Below are positions 35,804 to 45,158 of a DNA stretch of 64,000 bases, one piece after another. The position numbers and the translations under genes are program-made. Within the stretch, counting starts at the first letter, position 1, and every line of letters starts with the position of its first letter. A model generated the notes under the pieces. It ran no database searches. It saw only the letters and a list, made by a program, of their open reading frames with translations, and was not told where the DNA came from. The stretch covers positions 85,721-149,720 of the forward strand of contig CAIJTF010000013.1 of the NCBI GenBank assembly GCA_903823565.1, written 5' to 3'. The stretch comes from an uncultured Flavobacteriales bacterium. Its GTDB lineage: Bacteria; Bacteroidota; Bacteroidia; Flavobacteriales_D; Crocinitomicaceae.

Positions 35804-36269
35804 TAAAAACCAAGTTTTATTGTTAGCAGAGGAGCGGGTTAATGAACTGAATAAGGGTTTGTATATCGTTGATTTAACGATTAGCCCCAGTAATTCAATC
35901 TATGTAGAAATCGACAACGAGAACGGCCCAGTAGCTATCGCCGATTGTATTTCAATCTCCAGAAACATCGAACATTCTTTGGATAGGGAATCCATGGATT
36001 TTGAATTACAGGTTTCCTCGGCAGGCTTAGATCGTCCTTTAAAGCATGAAAAACAATTCAAGAAAAGTATTGGAAAAAAAGTTTCTATTCTTCTTGTCTC
36101 AGGCCTAGAAGTGGAGGGGACTTTAAGCCATTGTGATGAAAAAGTACTTCACCTTGCGAAAGAAATCGTTTCTCCAAAAGATAAAAGTAAAAAAGTTAAA
36201 GGAATTGAAAATATAGCGTTAGAACGCGAACAGATAAAAGAGGTTAAACGCCTAGTTACATTTAAATAG
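35796..36269 (+). CDS. rimP: Ribosome maturation factor RimP
   Basis: A 157-residue protein needed for 30S subunit maturation. The N-terminal alpha/beta domain (about 1-75) has NSIYVEIDNENGPVAIADCI and the block FELQVSSAGLDRPLKHEKQF that matches the family 'evSSpGldRpL'. The C-terminal SH3-like domain (about 80-157) has KKVSILLVSGLEVEGTL. It heads rimP-nusA-infB, a conserved order. Expression probably depends on read-through of the terminator just upstream. Confidence 0.93.
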   Translation: MIDKNQVLLLAEERVNELNKGLYIVDLTISPSNSIYVEIDNENGPVAIADCISISRNIEHSLDRESMDFELQVSSAGLDRPLKHEKQFKKSIGKKVSILLVSGLEVEGTLSHCDEKVLHLAKEIVSPKDKSKKVKGIENIALEREQIKEVKRLVTFK

Positions 36270-36275
36270 CAGCTT

Positions 36276-37511
36276 ATGAATAGTATTGATTTAGTAGATT
36301 CGTTTTCGGAGTTTAAAGAGTTAAAAAACATTGATAAACAAACCATGCAGCATGTCTTGGAAGATGTTTTTCGAGCCATGCTTAAGCGTAAATTCAACAC
36401 GGACGAACATATAGATGTTATTGTCAACATTGATAAAGGAGATGTTCAGATATTTCTGAACAAAGAAATTGTTGATGATGGAGAAGTTGAGGACCCAAAC
36501 ATTGAAATTGCGTATTCTGACGCGATAAAAATTGAACCGGATTTCGAAATTGGAGAGGAAGTAACGGAGGAGTTTAAATTTGCAGATTTTGGTCGAAGAA
36601 ACGTATTGTCTTTACGACAGAATTTGGTTTCAAGAATTCTAGAATTAGAAAAAGACCATCTTTACAAGAAGTACAAGGAGCGCGTTGGAGAAATTGTGAC
36701 CGGAGAAGTCTATCAAGTGTGGAAAAAAGAGATTTTGGTTATGGATGACGATCAAAACGAGCTTATTTTACCCAAGTCTGAACAAATTCCTTCTGATTTC
36801 TTCAAAAAAGGGGAAACCGTAAGAGCGGTGGTGTCTAAAGTTGACATGCGAAACAGTACTCCTGTAATTATTCTTTCTAGAACGGCCCCTGAGTTTCTGG
36901 AGCGCCTTTTTGAGCTCGAAGTTCCAGAAGTTTTTGATGGATTGATCACAATTAAGAAAATTGTTCGTGAACCTGGGGAAAGAGCAAAGGTGGCTGTGGA
37001 ATCTTACGACGATCGCGTCGATCCCGTTGGAGCTTGTGTAGGGATGAAAGGTAGTAGAATTCATGGAATCGTTCGAGAACTGCGAAACGAGAACATTGAT
37101 GTCATAAACTATACATCCAATAACCAGTTGTTAATTCAACGCGCCCTTTCTCCCGCCAAAATAACTTCCATGGAGATTGATGAGGAAGAAAGAAGAGTAA
37201 AAGTATTTTTAAAACCGGATCAAGTTTCCTTGGCAATCGGTCGAGGAGGAAACAACATCAAATTAGCAGGAAAACTGGTTGGATATGAAATTGATGTTTA
37301 TCGAGATGGAGAAGTGGATGTCGAGGACGTTGATCTTGAAGAATTTGCCGATGAAATCGACGGCTGGATCATTGATGAATTGAAGGCCATTGGTTGTGAT
37401 ACAGCGAAATCAGTTCTTGAAATGAGTGTTGAAGAATTGGTGAAAAGAACAGATTTAGAAAAAGAAACCATTGAGGAAGTATTCAAAATATTGAATGCCG
37501 AATTTGAATAA
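36276..37511 (+). CDS. nusA: Transcription termination/antitermination protein NusA
   Basis: A 411-residue NusA. The N-terminal polymerase-binding domain (about 1-125) is followed by S1 (about 135-200: GEIVTGEVYQVWKKEILV), KH1 (about 210-290, with GACVGMKGSRIHGIVREL) and KH2 (about 290-345, with VSLAIGRGGNNIKLAGKL). A short C-terminal helix-hairpin region remains but the full acidic repeats of the E. coli protein are lacking, as is usual outside gammaproteobacteria. It binds RNA polymerase and RNA hairpins, and in E. coli controls its own operon, which is relevant to the leader terminator here. It lies 6 bases after rimP. Confidence 0.96.
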   Translation: MNSIDLVDSFSEFKELKNIDKQTMQHVLEDVFRAMLKRKFNTDEHIDVIVNIDKGDVQIFLNKEIVDDGEVEDPNIEIAYSDAIKIEPDFEIGEEVTEEFKFADFGRRNVLSLRQNLVSRILELEKDHLYKKYKERVGEIVTGEVYQVWKKEILVMDDDQNELILPKSEQIPSDFFKKGETVRAVVSKVDMRNSTPVIILSRTAPEFLERLFELEVPEVFDGLITIKKIVREPGERAKVAVESYDDRVDPVGACVGMKGSRIHGIVRELRNENIDVINYTSNNQLLIQRALSPAKITSMEIDEEERRVKVFLKPDQVSLAIGRGGNNIKLAGKLVGYEIDVYRDGEVDVEDVDLEEFADEIDGWIIDELKAIGCDTAKSVLEMSVEELVKRTDLEKETIEEVFKILNAEFE

Positions 37512-37530
37512 AAACAATAAGTAACAGAAC

Positions 37531-40113
37531 ATGGCAGGAAAACCAATTCGACTCGGAAAAGCTGCAGGAGAGCTAAACGTAGGGCTACCTACCCTCGTGG
37601 AGTTTTTAGCTTCCAAAGGAGTTAATATTGATTCTAGCCCAAACACCAAATTGGAGCCAGAACATTTTGAATTACTTTGCCAGGAGTTTGCCGCCGATCA
37701 AAGCTTAAAAGAACAAGCAAAAGGCGCAACCATTCGGGAGCGCATGGAGTCAGTATCCTTAAAGGACAATAAGCCAGAACCGCAACCGACCAAAGCAAAA
37801 GAAGAGGATGAAGAGGAAGAAATAAACCTAGAAGAAATCAAGCGTAATGTTTTGTCTCCAGATGTAGAATCCTCAGCAAAAGACGTACAGGTTAATGTTG
37901 TAGGTAAAATAGACCTTGATCAATTCCAAAAAAAACCAAAGAAAGAAGACCCGCCGGTTACACCTCAGGAGCCTGAGGTTCAAAAAGAAAAGCCGGTTGA
38001 GATTGAAACAATTAAAACGGAACGAACGGTTTTAAGTGGCCCAACGGTATTGGGTAAAATTGAACTTCCTGTTGAAAAACCTAAAAGCAGCCCTAAAGAA
38101 AATGATGATGAGCCAACCAAAAAGAAACGGAAACGCATAAAAAAGATAGAGGCTCCGGGATCTGCTCAAAAACCAGGAACAGGACTTTTCAAGACGGAGA
38201 AGAAAGAAATTTCAGAGCAAGATATTCAAAAAGAAATCAAGGAAACCTTGGCTCGTCTATCGGGACAAGGCGCTAAATCGAAGTCTTCGAAAAACCGAAA
38301 GTTAAAACGAGAGAGCATTGCTCAGCGTCGTCAAGAAGAAATTATGGCGGCGGAGCTGGATGAGAAAATGTTGAAACTAACAGAATTTGTTACCGTTTCC
38401 GAGTTGGCGAATATGATGAATGTGCAGCCCACGCAAGTGATTTCTGCTTGTATGTCTTTGGGGATTTTTGCCTCCATCAACCAACGCTTAGATGCTGAGA
38501 CCATTCAAATTGTTGCAGATGAATTTGGATTTGAAACGGAATTTGTTAGTGCGGAGGTTCAGGAAGCCATTTTTGTAATTGAAGATTCTCCAGAGGATTT
38601 GATTGCACGCCCACCGATTATAACGGTAATGGGGCACGTTGACCATGGAAAAACTTCCTTACTTGATCGTATCAGAAACGCCAATGTTATTGAGGGAGAA
38701 GCAGGGGGAATTACCCAACACATTGGGGCCTATTCCGTTTGTTTAAAGGACGGACGAAAAATGACGTTCTTGGACACTCCAGGGCACGAGGCGTTTACCG
38801 CTATGCGTGCTAGGGGAGCTCAGGTAACAGATGTTGCTATAATTCTAGTTGCAGCAGATGATGATGTAATGCCTCAAACGAAAGAAGCCATTTCCCATGC
38901 CCAAGCAGCAAATGTTCCAATGATTTTTGCCATCAACAAAATTGATAAGCCTGGGGCAAATCCCGATAAAATTAGAGAGCAACTTTCACAAATGAATATC
39001 CTTGTCGAAGATTGGGGAGGTAAGTACCAATCCCAAGAAATATCAGCCAAGCAAGGATTAAACATCACGGAACTATTGGATAAAGTATTATTGGAAGCCG
39101 AAATTTTAGATTTAAAGGCTAACCCGAACAAAAATGCGATTGGAACGGTGATTGAATCTTCATTAGATAAAGGGAAAGGGTATGTCACTAATATTTTGGT
39201 GGAGTCAGGTACCTTGCGAATTGGCGACATTGTTCTGGTTGGGCGTTATTATGGCAGAGTTCGAGCTATGCACGATGAAAATGGACAGACCACAAAGGAA
39301 GCGGGGCCCTCATGTCCTGTTTCTATACTCGGAATCAACGGAGCCCCTAGCGCAGGTGACAAGTTTAATGTGATGGAGGACGAAAAAGAGGCTAAAACCA
39401 TCGCAGGAAAGAGGGAACAACTTTTCCGAGAGCAAGGCTTACGAACGACGAAACATATCACGTTGGATGAAATTGGAAGGCGATTAGCGATAGGAGACTT
39501 TAAGGAGCTTAATTTGATAATTAAAGGGGATGTAGACGGGTCCATAGAGGCCCTGTCTGATGCTTTACTTAACTTGTCTACGGCAGAAATACAAGTAAAC
39601 ATCGTACACAAAGGTGTGGGGGCTATTTCGGAGGCCGACGTTAACTTGGCTTCTGCTTCGGACGCCATCATCTTAGGTTTCCAGGTAAGACCTACTTCTG
39701 GCGCACGAAAATTAGCCGATGCCGAACAGATTGATATTCGAATGTACTCCATTATATATAAAGCCATCGATGAAATAAAATCGGCAATGGAGGGAATGCT
39801 TTCGCCGGATATCGAAGAGAAAATCATAGGTACCGCAGAAATTCGTGAGACGTTTGACATAACCAAAGTGGGTACAATCGCGGGATGTTATGTGTCCAGT
39901 GGAACTATTAAGAGAACCTCTAAGGTTCGGGTTATTCGAGAGGGTATTGTAATTCATAACGGAGAATTAGGCTCGCTCAAACGGTTTAAGGATGATGTCA
40001 AGGAGGTTAAGCATAATTATGAGTGTGGTTTAAATATTGACAAATTCAACGATATTCAAATTGGCGACGTGGTAGAGGCTTATGAAGAAGTAGAGGTGGC
40101 AAGAAAATTATAG
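37531..40113 (+). CDS. infB: Translation initiation factor IF-2
   Basis: An 860-residue GTPase that brings initiator tRNA to the 30S subunit. The N-terminal 290 residues are charged and low in complexity, with an IF2_N domain at the start ([20 protein letters not shown]) and a second near residue 285. The G domain follows: G1 GHVDHGKTS at 368-376, G3 DTPGHEAF and G4 NKID. Domains II-IV continue to the end, with the C-terminal tRNA-binding part carrying [20 protein letters not shown]. The gene is 19 bases after nusA and closes the operon. Confidence 0.96.
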   Translation: MAGKPIRLGKAAGELNVGLPTLVEFLASKGVNIDSSPNTKLEPEHFELLCQEFAADQSLKEQAKGATIRERMESVSLKDNKPEPQPTKAKEEDEEEEINLEEIKRNVLSPDVESSAKDVQVNVVGKIDLDQFQKKPKKEDPPVTPQEPEVQKEKPVEIETIKTERTVLSGPTVLGKIELPVEKPKSSPKENDDEPTKKKRKRIKKIEAPGSAQKPGTGLFKTEKKEISEQDIQKEIKETLARLSGQGAKSKSSKNRKLKRESIAQRRQEEIMAAELDEKMLKLTEFVTVSELANMMNVQPTQVISACMSLGIFASINQRLDAETIQIVADEFGFETEFVSAEVQEAIFVIEDSPEDLIARPPIITVMGHVDHGKTSLLDRIRNANVIEGEAGGITQHIGAYSVCLKDGRKMTFLDTPGHEAFTAMRARGAQVTDVAIILVAADDDVMPQTKEAISHAQAANVPMIFAINKIDKPGANPDKIREQLSQMNILVEDWGGKYQSQEISAKQGLNITELLDKVLLEAEILDLKANPNKNAIGTVIESSLDKGKGYVTNILVESGTLRIGDIVLVGRYYGRVRAMHDENGQTTKEAGPSCPVSILGINGAPSAGDKFNVMEDEKEAKTIAGKREQLFREQGLRTTKHITLDEIGRRLAIGDFKELNLIIKGDVDGSIEALSDALLNLSTAEIQVNIVHKGVGAISEADVNLASASDAIILGFQVRPTSGARKLADAEQIDIRMYSIIYKAIDEIKSAMEGMLSPDIEEKIIGTAEIRETFDITKVGTIAGCYVSSGTIKRTSKVRVIREGIVIHNGELGSLKRFKDDVKEVKHNYECGLNIDKFNDIQIGDVVEAYEEVEVARKL

Positions 40114-40168
40114 CGGGCGAATAACCTTTAAAATTTTATATTTCTTCGTCATTTTGGATTGAGATTAT

Positions 40169-40176
40169 TACCTTTG
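40169..40176 (+). promoter_or_regulatory. -7 box TACCTTTG in front of tatA
   Basis: An exact TAnnTTTG box, 5 bases before ATG 40182. Its last G is the G of an in-frame GTG at 40176, so that GTG cannot be within the transcript if this box is used. Confidence 0.6.
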
Positions 40177-40181
40177 TGACT

Positions 40182-40403
40182 ATGAAAATACTTCACATGC
40201 CCAACTTTCAATATGCGCAGCTTTTGAGCCCTGGTCATATTATCTTAATTTTAGCCATTGTGTTGTTGCTTTTTGGTGGAAAAAAGATTCCAGAACTCAT
40301 GAAAGGTTTAGGAGAAGGCGTTAGAGAATTCAAAAATGCGTCTAAAGGAGAAGAAAAGGCCAAAAAAGAAGCGGACCAAAGCAAGCAAATCGAGGAGAAT
40401 TAA
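40182..40403 (+). CDS. tatA: Twin-arginine translocase subunit TatA
   Basis: A 73-residue protein: a single N-terminal membrane helix ([19 protein letters not shown]), then the hinge [20 protein letters not shown] and a charged lysine/glutamate-rich tail, the standard TatA layout. It forms the pore for folded, twin-arginine-tagged proteins such as ActB in this window. TatC is not here. ATG 40182 or the in-frame ATG 40197 are possible starts; GTG 40176 overlaps the -7 box. It is followed by gatA after 3 bases. Confidence 0.9.
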   Translation: MKILHMPNFQYAQLLSPGHIILILAIVLLLFGGKKIPELMKGLGEGVREFKNASKGEEKAKKEADQSKQIEEN

Positions 40404-40406
40404 TTC

Positions 40407-41813
40407 ATGCTATTGTCCATTCGGGATATTCGATTGGCTCTATCGAAGGGCACAACTGTTGTAGAAATTGTGCAAGGATATCTGCAGGCAATTGAAAATC
40501 AATCTTCCTTGAATGCCTTTGTTGAAGTTTTCGAGGAGGGGGCATTGGCCGAGGCCCACAGGATCCAAAATAAAATATCTCAGGGAACAGCTGGTCGATT
40601 GGCGGGTGTCGTAATTGGAATTAAAGACAACTTGTGTTTTCAAGGTCACAAAGTAAGTGCTGCGTCAAAAATTCTAGAACCTTTCGAAGCGTTGTTTACA
40701 GCGACCGCTCTGAATCGACTCCTTGAGGAAGATGCTATCGTTATAGGAAGGCTAAACTGCGATGAATTTGCCATGGGCAGTTCCAATGAAAAATCGTGTT
40801 ATGGCCCTGTTCTGAATAATCATGACCATACCTATGTTCCCGGGGGGTCCTCTGGAGGCTCTGCGGTAGCAGTTTCAGCAGGACTTTGTACGGCAGCTCT
40901 TGGAAGCGACACAGGGGGGTCCATTCGTCAGCCAGCCTCTTGGACAGGAACCTTCGGGCTTAAACCGAGTTACGGAAGAATAAGCCGATCAGGGCTATTG
41001 GCGTATGCATCATCTTTCGATCAAATAGGAACTTTTTCTAACAATTTGGAAGATGCAATTTGTTTGTACGAAATTATGGCAGGATGTGATCCTTTGGATG
41101 CTACTACAACCACGATGCCTGTTGAAACTTCATTAGAGTTAAATCGCCCGTTGACGCTAGGGATACTATCTGAGTATATTCATCACGAGGGTATAGACCC
41201 ATACATCAAGCATAAGTTGGAGGGGTTACTAACCACCCTAGTGGAAGCCGGTGTTACCGTGAAAACGTTAGATTTTCCATACATGGATTACATCGTTCCC
41301 GCATATTATGTATTAACTACCGCTGAAGCCTCTTCGAATTTAGCGCGATACGACGGTGTCCATTATGGCTTTCGTTCTACGGATGCAGAAGGAGTAGATG
41401 AGACGTATATTAAGACGCGCACTGCTGGATTTGGAGAAGAAGTAAAACGAAGAATCATAACGGGTACTTTTGTGCTCTCTAACGAATATTACGACACCTA
41501 TTATACCAAGGCTCAAAAAGTCAGACGATTGTTACAAGAAAAAACAAAGGCCTTTTTCGAGGAGGTGGATTGCTTGATTTTGCCAACAACCCCCACTACA
41601 GCCTTTAAATTAGGAGAAGTAAAGGATCCTATTCAAATGTATTTACAAGATATTTTTACGGTTCATGCAAATTTGACTGGGAATCCCGCCATAAGCATAC
41701 CTTTTGGTATGAATGAGCATAACTTACCCTTTGGATTACAGCTAATGACAAAGCAGTTTGACGAAAAAACCTTATTTTCAACCGCCAATTGGTTAAATTC
41801 CTATGTTCAATAA
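40407..41813 (+). CDS. gatA: Aspartyl/glutamyl-tRNA amidotransferase subunit A
   Basis: A 468-residue amidase-signature enzyme. The catalytic triad fits GatA exactly by spacing: Lys73 (GIKDNLCF), Ser148 (GGSSGGSA) and Ser172 (GSDTGGSIR). With GatB and GatC, which are not in this window, it converts Glu-tRNA(Gln) or Asp-tRNA(Asn) to the amide form using ammonia from glutamine. The N- and C-terminal parts are full length. It lies between tatA (3-base gap) and the lytic transglycosylase gene (11-base overlap), so the three are probably co-transcribed. Confidence 0.95.
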   Translation: MLLSIRDIRLALSKGTTVVEIVQGYLQAIENQSSLNAFVEVFEEGALAEAHRIQNKISQGTAGRLAGVVIGIKDNLCFQGHKVSAASKILEPFEALFTATALNRLLEEDAIVIGRLNCDEFAMGSSNEKSCYGPVLNNHDHTYVPGGSSGGSAVAVSAGLCTAALGSDTGGSIRQPASWTGTFGLKPSYGRISRSGLLAYASSFDQIGTFSNNLEDAICLYEIMAGCDPLDATTTTMPVETSLELNRPLTLGILSEYIHHEGIDPYIKHKLEGLLTTLVEAGVTVKTLDFPYMDYIVPAYYVLTTAEASSNLARYDGVHYGFRSTDAEGVDETYIKTRTAGFGEEVKRRIITGTFVLSNEYYDTYYTKAQKVRRLLQEKTKAFFEEVDCLILPTTPTTAFKLGEVKDPIQMYLQDIFTVHANLTGNPAISIPFGMNEHNLPFGLQLMTKQFDEKTLFSTANWLNSYVQ

Positions 41814-43362
41814 ATCATCGTATCTTTTTGGGGTTCTTTTATTCTTAATTCCTTTATGGGAAAAAGGAGCTTTTGCGCAAAAGGGAAAAGAAGACAGCTT
41901 GTTTCCTTCGTGGTTCATTACAACCGTAAACCAAAGCTTAGATTATTTCTATAAAGAGTATGCCAAGGATGTCGACGGCGACTCCATAATAAAGAGATTA
42001 AACTATGAACCCAACGATATTCCAACCTTTACGGATGAGCAGTATTGTCAACATTTGAACGAAATGAGCAATCAAAGTCCGTTTCAATTTGATTGCAACC
42101 CCGTCACATTGGCTGCCGTGAAGAATTTCGTTGCGAACCGTCGTTCCTTTACCAAAATTATTCTTGGAAGAAGTGCATTATATTTCGACTTGTTCGAACA
42201 AAAACTAGCAGAGTATGAGCTGCCGATCGAGTTAAAATATTTGTCCTGTATTGAAAGCGGTCTTCGCCCTCAGGTTAAGTCAAAAGCGGGTGCACTAGGA
42301 CTTTGGCAGTTTATGTACCAGACGGGTTTGTATTATGATTTACTAGAAACCTCATACGTGGATGAACGCATGGATCCAATCAAAGCTACTGAAGCGGCGT
42401 GTAAATATCTGAAAAAACTATTTGGAATTTATGGGGATTGGAATTTGGCACTTGCCGCTTACAATGCTGGACCAGGGACCGTTAATCGCGCCATTACTCG
42501 TTCTGGGAATCAAAAATCATATTGGGCGATACGCCGGTTCCTTCCTTCCGAAACACAGGGATACGTACCTACCTTTATGGCTGCAGCCTATTTAATGACT
42601 TACCATAAGCTACATAATATTGTTGCAGCTCCTGCAAAAATATATCACGCACAACTCGACACCATGTGCTTGAAGAGGGGATTAAATATGTCGACCATTT
42701 CCAAAGCACTGGATTGGGATCTTGATCAGATTAAGGAATTGAATCCAATTTATAAAACAGGATTTATTCCTGCCTCGATTCGACAAAGATGTGTTACAGG
42801 GCCTTTAGATAAAATTACGCTCTTGGTTGCCAAAGAGGATTCAATTTATAGAATTGAGCACCCACTCCCAAAGCCAGCCGCAGTTAAGGATACCCTAAGC
42901 AAATCCAATAACCCTTTTAGTACGAGCTCCGATCAGCATACCGTAAAATTAGGAGAAAGTTTGCCCTCCATTGCCGCTCAATATGCTGTGACAACCGAAG
43001 AACTTATGGTTTGGAATGCGCTTCAATCTAGTGAGGTTTCGGTGGGACAAACTTTAATCATAAAACAGGCTCAACCCATTAAGCCAGCCCCCCCTGCGCC
43101 GAAGCCCGTCCCTCCCGCTCCGAAGCCATCCCCCCCTGCTCCGAAGCCAGTCCCTCCCGCTCCAAAACCAAAACCAGCTACTCCGGCCCCGAAACCGGCT
43201 CCAAAGCCCGTACAACAAGTTAAAAAGTATTATACGGTTAAGTCCGGGGACAGCTTAAATAAAATTGCATCCAAAAATGGACTAACCATTTCGGAATTAA
43301 AAAAGTTGAATCCTGGGTTAAAAAGTGTGATTCATCCTGGAGAATCTATTCGAATCAAATAG
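41803..43362 (+). CDS. LysM lytic transglycosylase (MltD-like)
   Basis: A 519-residue exported peptidoglycan lytic enzyme. Signal peptide (about 1-26, ending GAFAQK), SLT domain (about 125-260) with catalytic Glu151 in YLSCIESGLRPQVKSKAG, plus GLWQFM and LAAYNAGPG as in the family. Two LysM modules at about 379-421 and 475-519 (the second YTVKSGDSLNKIASKNGLT) bind glycan strands. They are joined by a proline/alanine/lysine linker (about 422-474). It cleaves the glycan backbone between N-acetylmuramic acid and N-acetylglucosamine in the periplasm. The start overlaps gatA by 11 bases. Confidence 0.92.
   Translation: MFNKSSYLFGVLLFLIPLWEKGAFAQKGKEDSLFPSWFITTVNQSLDYFYKEYAKDVDGDSIIKRLNYEPNDIPTFTDEQYCQHLNEMSNQSPFQFDCNPVTLAAVKNFVANRRSFTKIILGRSALYFDLFEQKLAEYELPIELKYLSCIESGLRPQVKSKAGALGLWQFMYQTGLYYDLLETSYVDERMDPIKATEAACKYLKKLFGIYGDWNLALAAYNAGPGTVNRAITRSGNQKSYWAIRRFLPSETQGYVPTFMAAAYLMTYHKLHNIVAAPAKIYHAQLDTMCLKRGLNMSTISKALDWDLDQIKELNPIYKTGFIPASIRQRCVTGPLDKITLLVAKEDSIYRIEHPLPKPAAVKDTLSKSNNPFSTSSDQHTVKLGESLPSIAAQYAVTTEELMVWNALQSSEVSVGQTLIIKQAQPIKPAPPAPKPVPPAPKPSPPAPKPVPPAPKPKPATPAPKPAPKPVQQVKKYYTVKSGDSLNKIASKNGLTISELKKLNPGLKSVIHPGESIRIK
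43081..43215 (+). repeat. Proline-alanine-lysine repeat linker in the transglycosylase gene
   Basis: Degenerate tandem units of about 21 bases encode repeated PPAPKP blocks (P-P-A-P-K-P with V or S between). Neighbouring units share most bases but differ at third positions. It makes an extended basic spacer between the two LysM modules. Confidence 0.8.
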
Positions 43363-43367
43363 GCTCG

Positions 43368-44129
43368 ATGCGCATATCGGTGACTGTTATTACTCTGAAT
43401 GAAGAAAGAAATATAGCAAGGTGTATCGACTCTGTTTTGTCTTTTGCGGATGAAATCATTGTTATGGATGCCGGTTCTACTGATAATACCGTAGAACTAT
43501 GCAAAGAGAGAGGTGTTACCGTAGTTTTCCAACCTTGGTTGGGTTATGGAGCACAGAAAAATAAAGTAAACGCCTTAGCCACATCTGAAATGATTCTTTC
43601 GTTGGATGCGGATGAGGCCGTTACCGAAGCCTTAAAAAAAAGCCTCTTAGAAATAAAGCAACAAGGTAAGTTGGGGTATTATTCTATGAATAGACTTACG
43701 AACTATTGTGGGCAGTGGATTTATTTTTCAGGGTGGAACCCCGACATTAAACTCCGCTTGTTTCCAAAAGAAACCCAATGGTCAGATGATATTGTTCATG
43801 AAGAAATAATTTTACCGGAAGGCCATGAGGTCATTCAACTAGTGGGGAATCTTTCCCATTATTCCTATTATTCTCGAGAGGAACATCTTGCTCGAGCTAA
43901 TGCATATTCTATACTTACGGCAAAAAAATATCATCAGCAGGGGAGATCCTGTTCTTTTTATACCCCTTGGACGGCCTACATTGGACGCTTTGTGAAGATG
44001 TATATTCTAAAAAAGGGATTTCTTGACGGAATCAATGGTTGGCATATTGCTCGAATTAGCGCAAAGTCGAATCATTTTAAATATTCAGAACTAAGGCGAT
44101 TAAATAAAGAATCTAGGTCAAATGAATAG
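43368..44129 (+). CDS. Glycosyltransferase family 2 (WaaE/KdtX-like)
   Basis: A 253-residue GT-A enzyme. The N-terminus ISVTVITLNEERNIARCIDS and the DEIIVMDAGSTDNT block bind the nucleotide sugar, and SLDADEAVT carries the DxD metal site (about residues 75-82). The central YFSGWNPDIKLRLFPK and the WSDDIVHEEI stretch match the lipopolysaccharide core transferase WaaE/KdtX group. A cytoplasmic enzyme adding a sugar to a lipopolysaccharide core or similar glycan. It follows the transglycosylase by 5 bases and overlaps the GT9 gene by 8 bases. Confidence 0.9.
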   Translation: MRISVTVITLNEERNIARCIDSVLSFADEIIVMDAGSTDNTVELCKERGVTVVFQPWLGYGAQKNKVNALATSEMILSLDADEAVTEALKKSLLEIKQQGKLGYYSMNRLTNYCGQWIYFSGWNPDIKLRLFPKETQWSDDIVHEEIILPEGHEVIQLVGNLSHYSYYSREEHLARANAYSILTAKKYHQQGRSCSFYTPWTAYIGRFVKMYILKKGFLDGINGWHIARISAKSNHFKYSELRRLNKESRSNE

Positions 44130-45081
44130 GATTATTATTTCACGCACCGATGGTATTGGAGATGTGGTTTTAACCCTTCCCCTTTGTCGATGGATTAGAA
44201 CCACGTTTCCTAAGGCAACTTTAGTTTATTTGTGTAAAAATTATACCGCTCCGCTGGTATCTTGTTTTCGCCCCATTGATGGTATAATAACCTTCGAAGA
44301 CTTAGTAACAATGGATACTCCTACTAGGAGAAACACCCTTAAGGCGGATTTGATAGTCCACGTTTTTCCAAATAAGACGGTGGCTAAATGGGCAAAACAA
44401 GCCGGCATTCCTCAACGGCTTGGGACAAGCCATCGATGGTTTCATCTATTGTACTGTAACCGTTTGGTTTCGTTTACGCGTAAAAAATCCGAGTTGCATG
44501 AGGCTGTTTTGAATTTTAATTTACTTACCCCATTAGGCCTAAAAGAGCTTCCAGATTTTCAATCAATAAAGGATATTGGTTCTGAATTTTATATAAAAGA
44601 GGAAAATCGATATCCTTATGAACGGTTTGTTATCCTTCACCCAAAATCTCAAGGAAGCGCCATTGAATATCCTTTGCAAAAATACAGAGCTTTGGCAATA
44701 GCATTGGTCGCCGCAAAATACCAAGTGCTTATTACAGGAACATCAAAAGAACGAATGGAAGTCGGCGACAGCTTCGATGGTATTTCCGGCGTTCGGAATG
44801 TTATGGGAGAATTTACCTTATCTGAATTTATTGCCTTAATCCAACAATCAGAAGGCGTGATTGCTTGTTCTACTGGCCCGCTGCATCTTGCAGGTCTTAT
44901 GAATCGAAAAGCGCTTGGGTTATTTTCCCCTAGGGTTCCTATACATCCTGGACGGTGGAAACCGCTAGGCCTTAATGCTAGGGCTTTGGTATACGATGAG
45001 GGGTGTAAAAAGTGTTCCAAGGGAATTCCTTGCACCTGTATTCAAAATATACCCGTGGAAGCCATCACCGCCTATTTTTAG
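44122..45081 (+). CDS. Glycosyltransferase family 9 (heptosyltransferase-like)
   Basis: A 319-residue GT-B enzyme of family 9. Landmarks are RTDGIGDVVLTLPLCRWIR at the N-terminus, VILHPKSQGSAIEYPLQKY (nucleotide-sugar side), VLITGTSKER and the acceptor motif ACSTGPLHLAGLMNRKALGLFSP near residue 255. The C-terminal cysteines (CKKCSKGIPCTC) are common in the family. It adds a heptose or similar sugar during core synthesis, in step with the GT2 gene that it overlaps by 8 bases. The last gene of the tatA-gatA run, ahead of a palindromic hairpin. Confidence 0.88.
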   Translation: MNRIIISRTDGIGDVVLTLPLCRWIRTTFPKATLVYLCKNYTAPLVSCFRPIDGIITFEDLVTMDTPTRRNTLKADLIVHVFPNKTVAKWAKQAGIPQRLGTSHRWFHLLYCNRLVSFTRKKSELHEAVLNFNLLTPLGLKELPDFQSIKDIGSEFYIKEENRYPYERFVILHPKSQGSAIEYPLQKYRALAIALVAAKYQVLITGTSKERMEVGDSFDGISGVRNVMGEFTLSEFIALIQQSEGVIACSTGPLHLAGLMNRKALGLFSPRVPIHPGRWKPLGLNARALVYDEGCKKCSKGIPCTCIQNIPVEAITAYF

Positions 45082-45107
45082 TGTTCGTCTTACAAGCGTA
45101 GAACAGA

Positions 45108-45132
45108 ATTCGTGATGTGTTCCATCACGAAT
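45108..45132. promoter_or_regulatory. Perfect 10-bp inverted repeat at the leuS promoter
   Basis: ATTCGTGATG (45108-45117) and CATCACGAAT (45123-45132) form a perfect inverted repeat with a 5-base centre (TGTTC). It sits 27 bases after the GT9 stop and 3 bases before the leuS -7 box TATTTTTG, so it covers the -33 region. It could be an operator, or a terminator of the upstream genes using the T run in the -7 box. Confidence 0.6.
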
Positions 45133-45135
45133 GCC

Positions 45136-45143
45136 TATTTTTG
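45136..45143 (+). promoter_or_regulatory. -7 box of leuS (TATTTTTG)
   Basis: An exact TAnnTTTG box ending 15 bases before ATG 45159. No TTTG at the -33 place; the palindrome occupies it. Confidence 0.6.
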
Positions 45144-45158
45144 TAGCTGCAAAAGGAT

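Noticed and set aside
40176..40181. GTG 40176 as the tatA start
   Set aside because: Its first base is the last base of the TACCTTTG -7 box, so it would not be transcribed from that promoter; ATG 40182 is used.
41803..43362. Repeats in the transglycosylase gene as a CRISPR-like or mobile array
   Set aside because: The units are in frame, degenerate at third positions and encode a proline-rich linker between LysM modules.
45082..45158. T-box or leucine leader-peptide control of leuS
   Set aside because: The 77-base gap is too short for a T-box, and no specifier loop, leucine-codon run or antiterminator pairing is seen. Only a simple palindrome is present.
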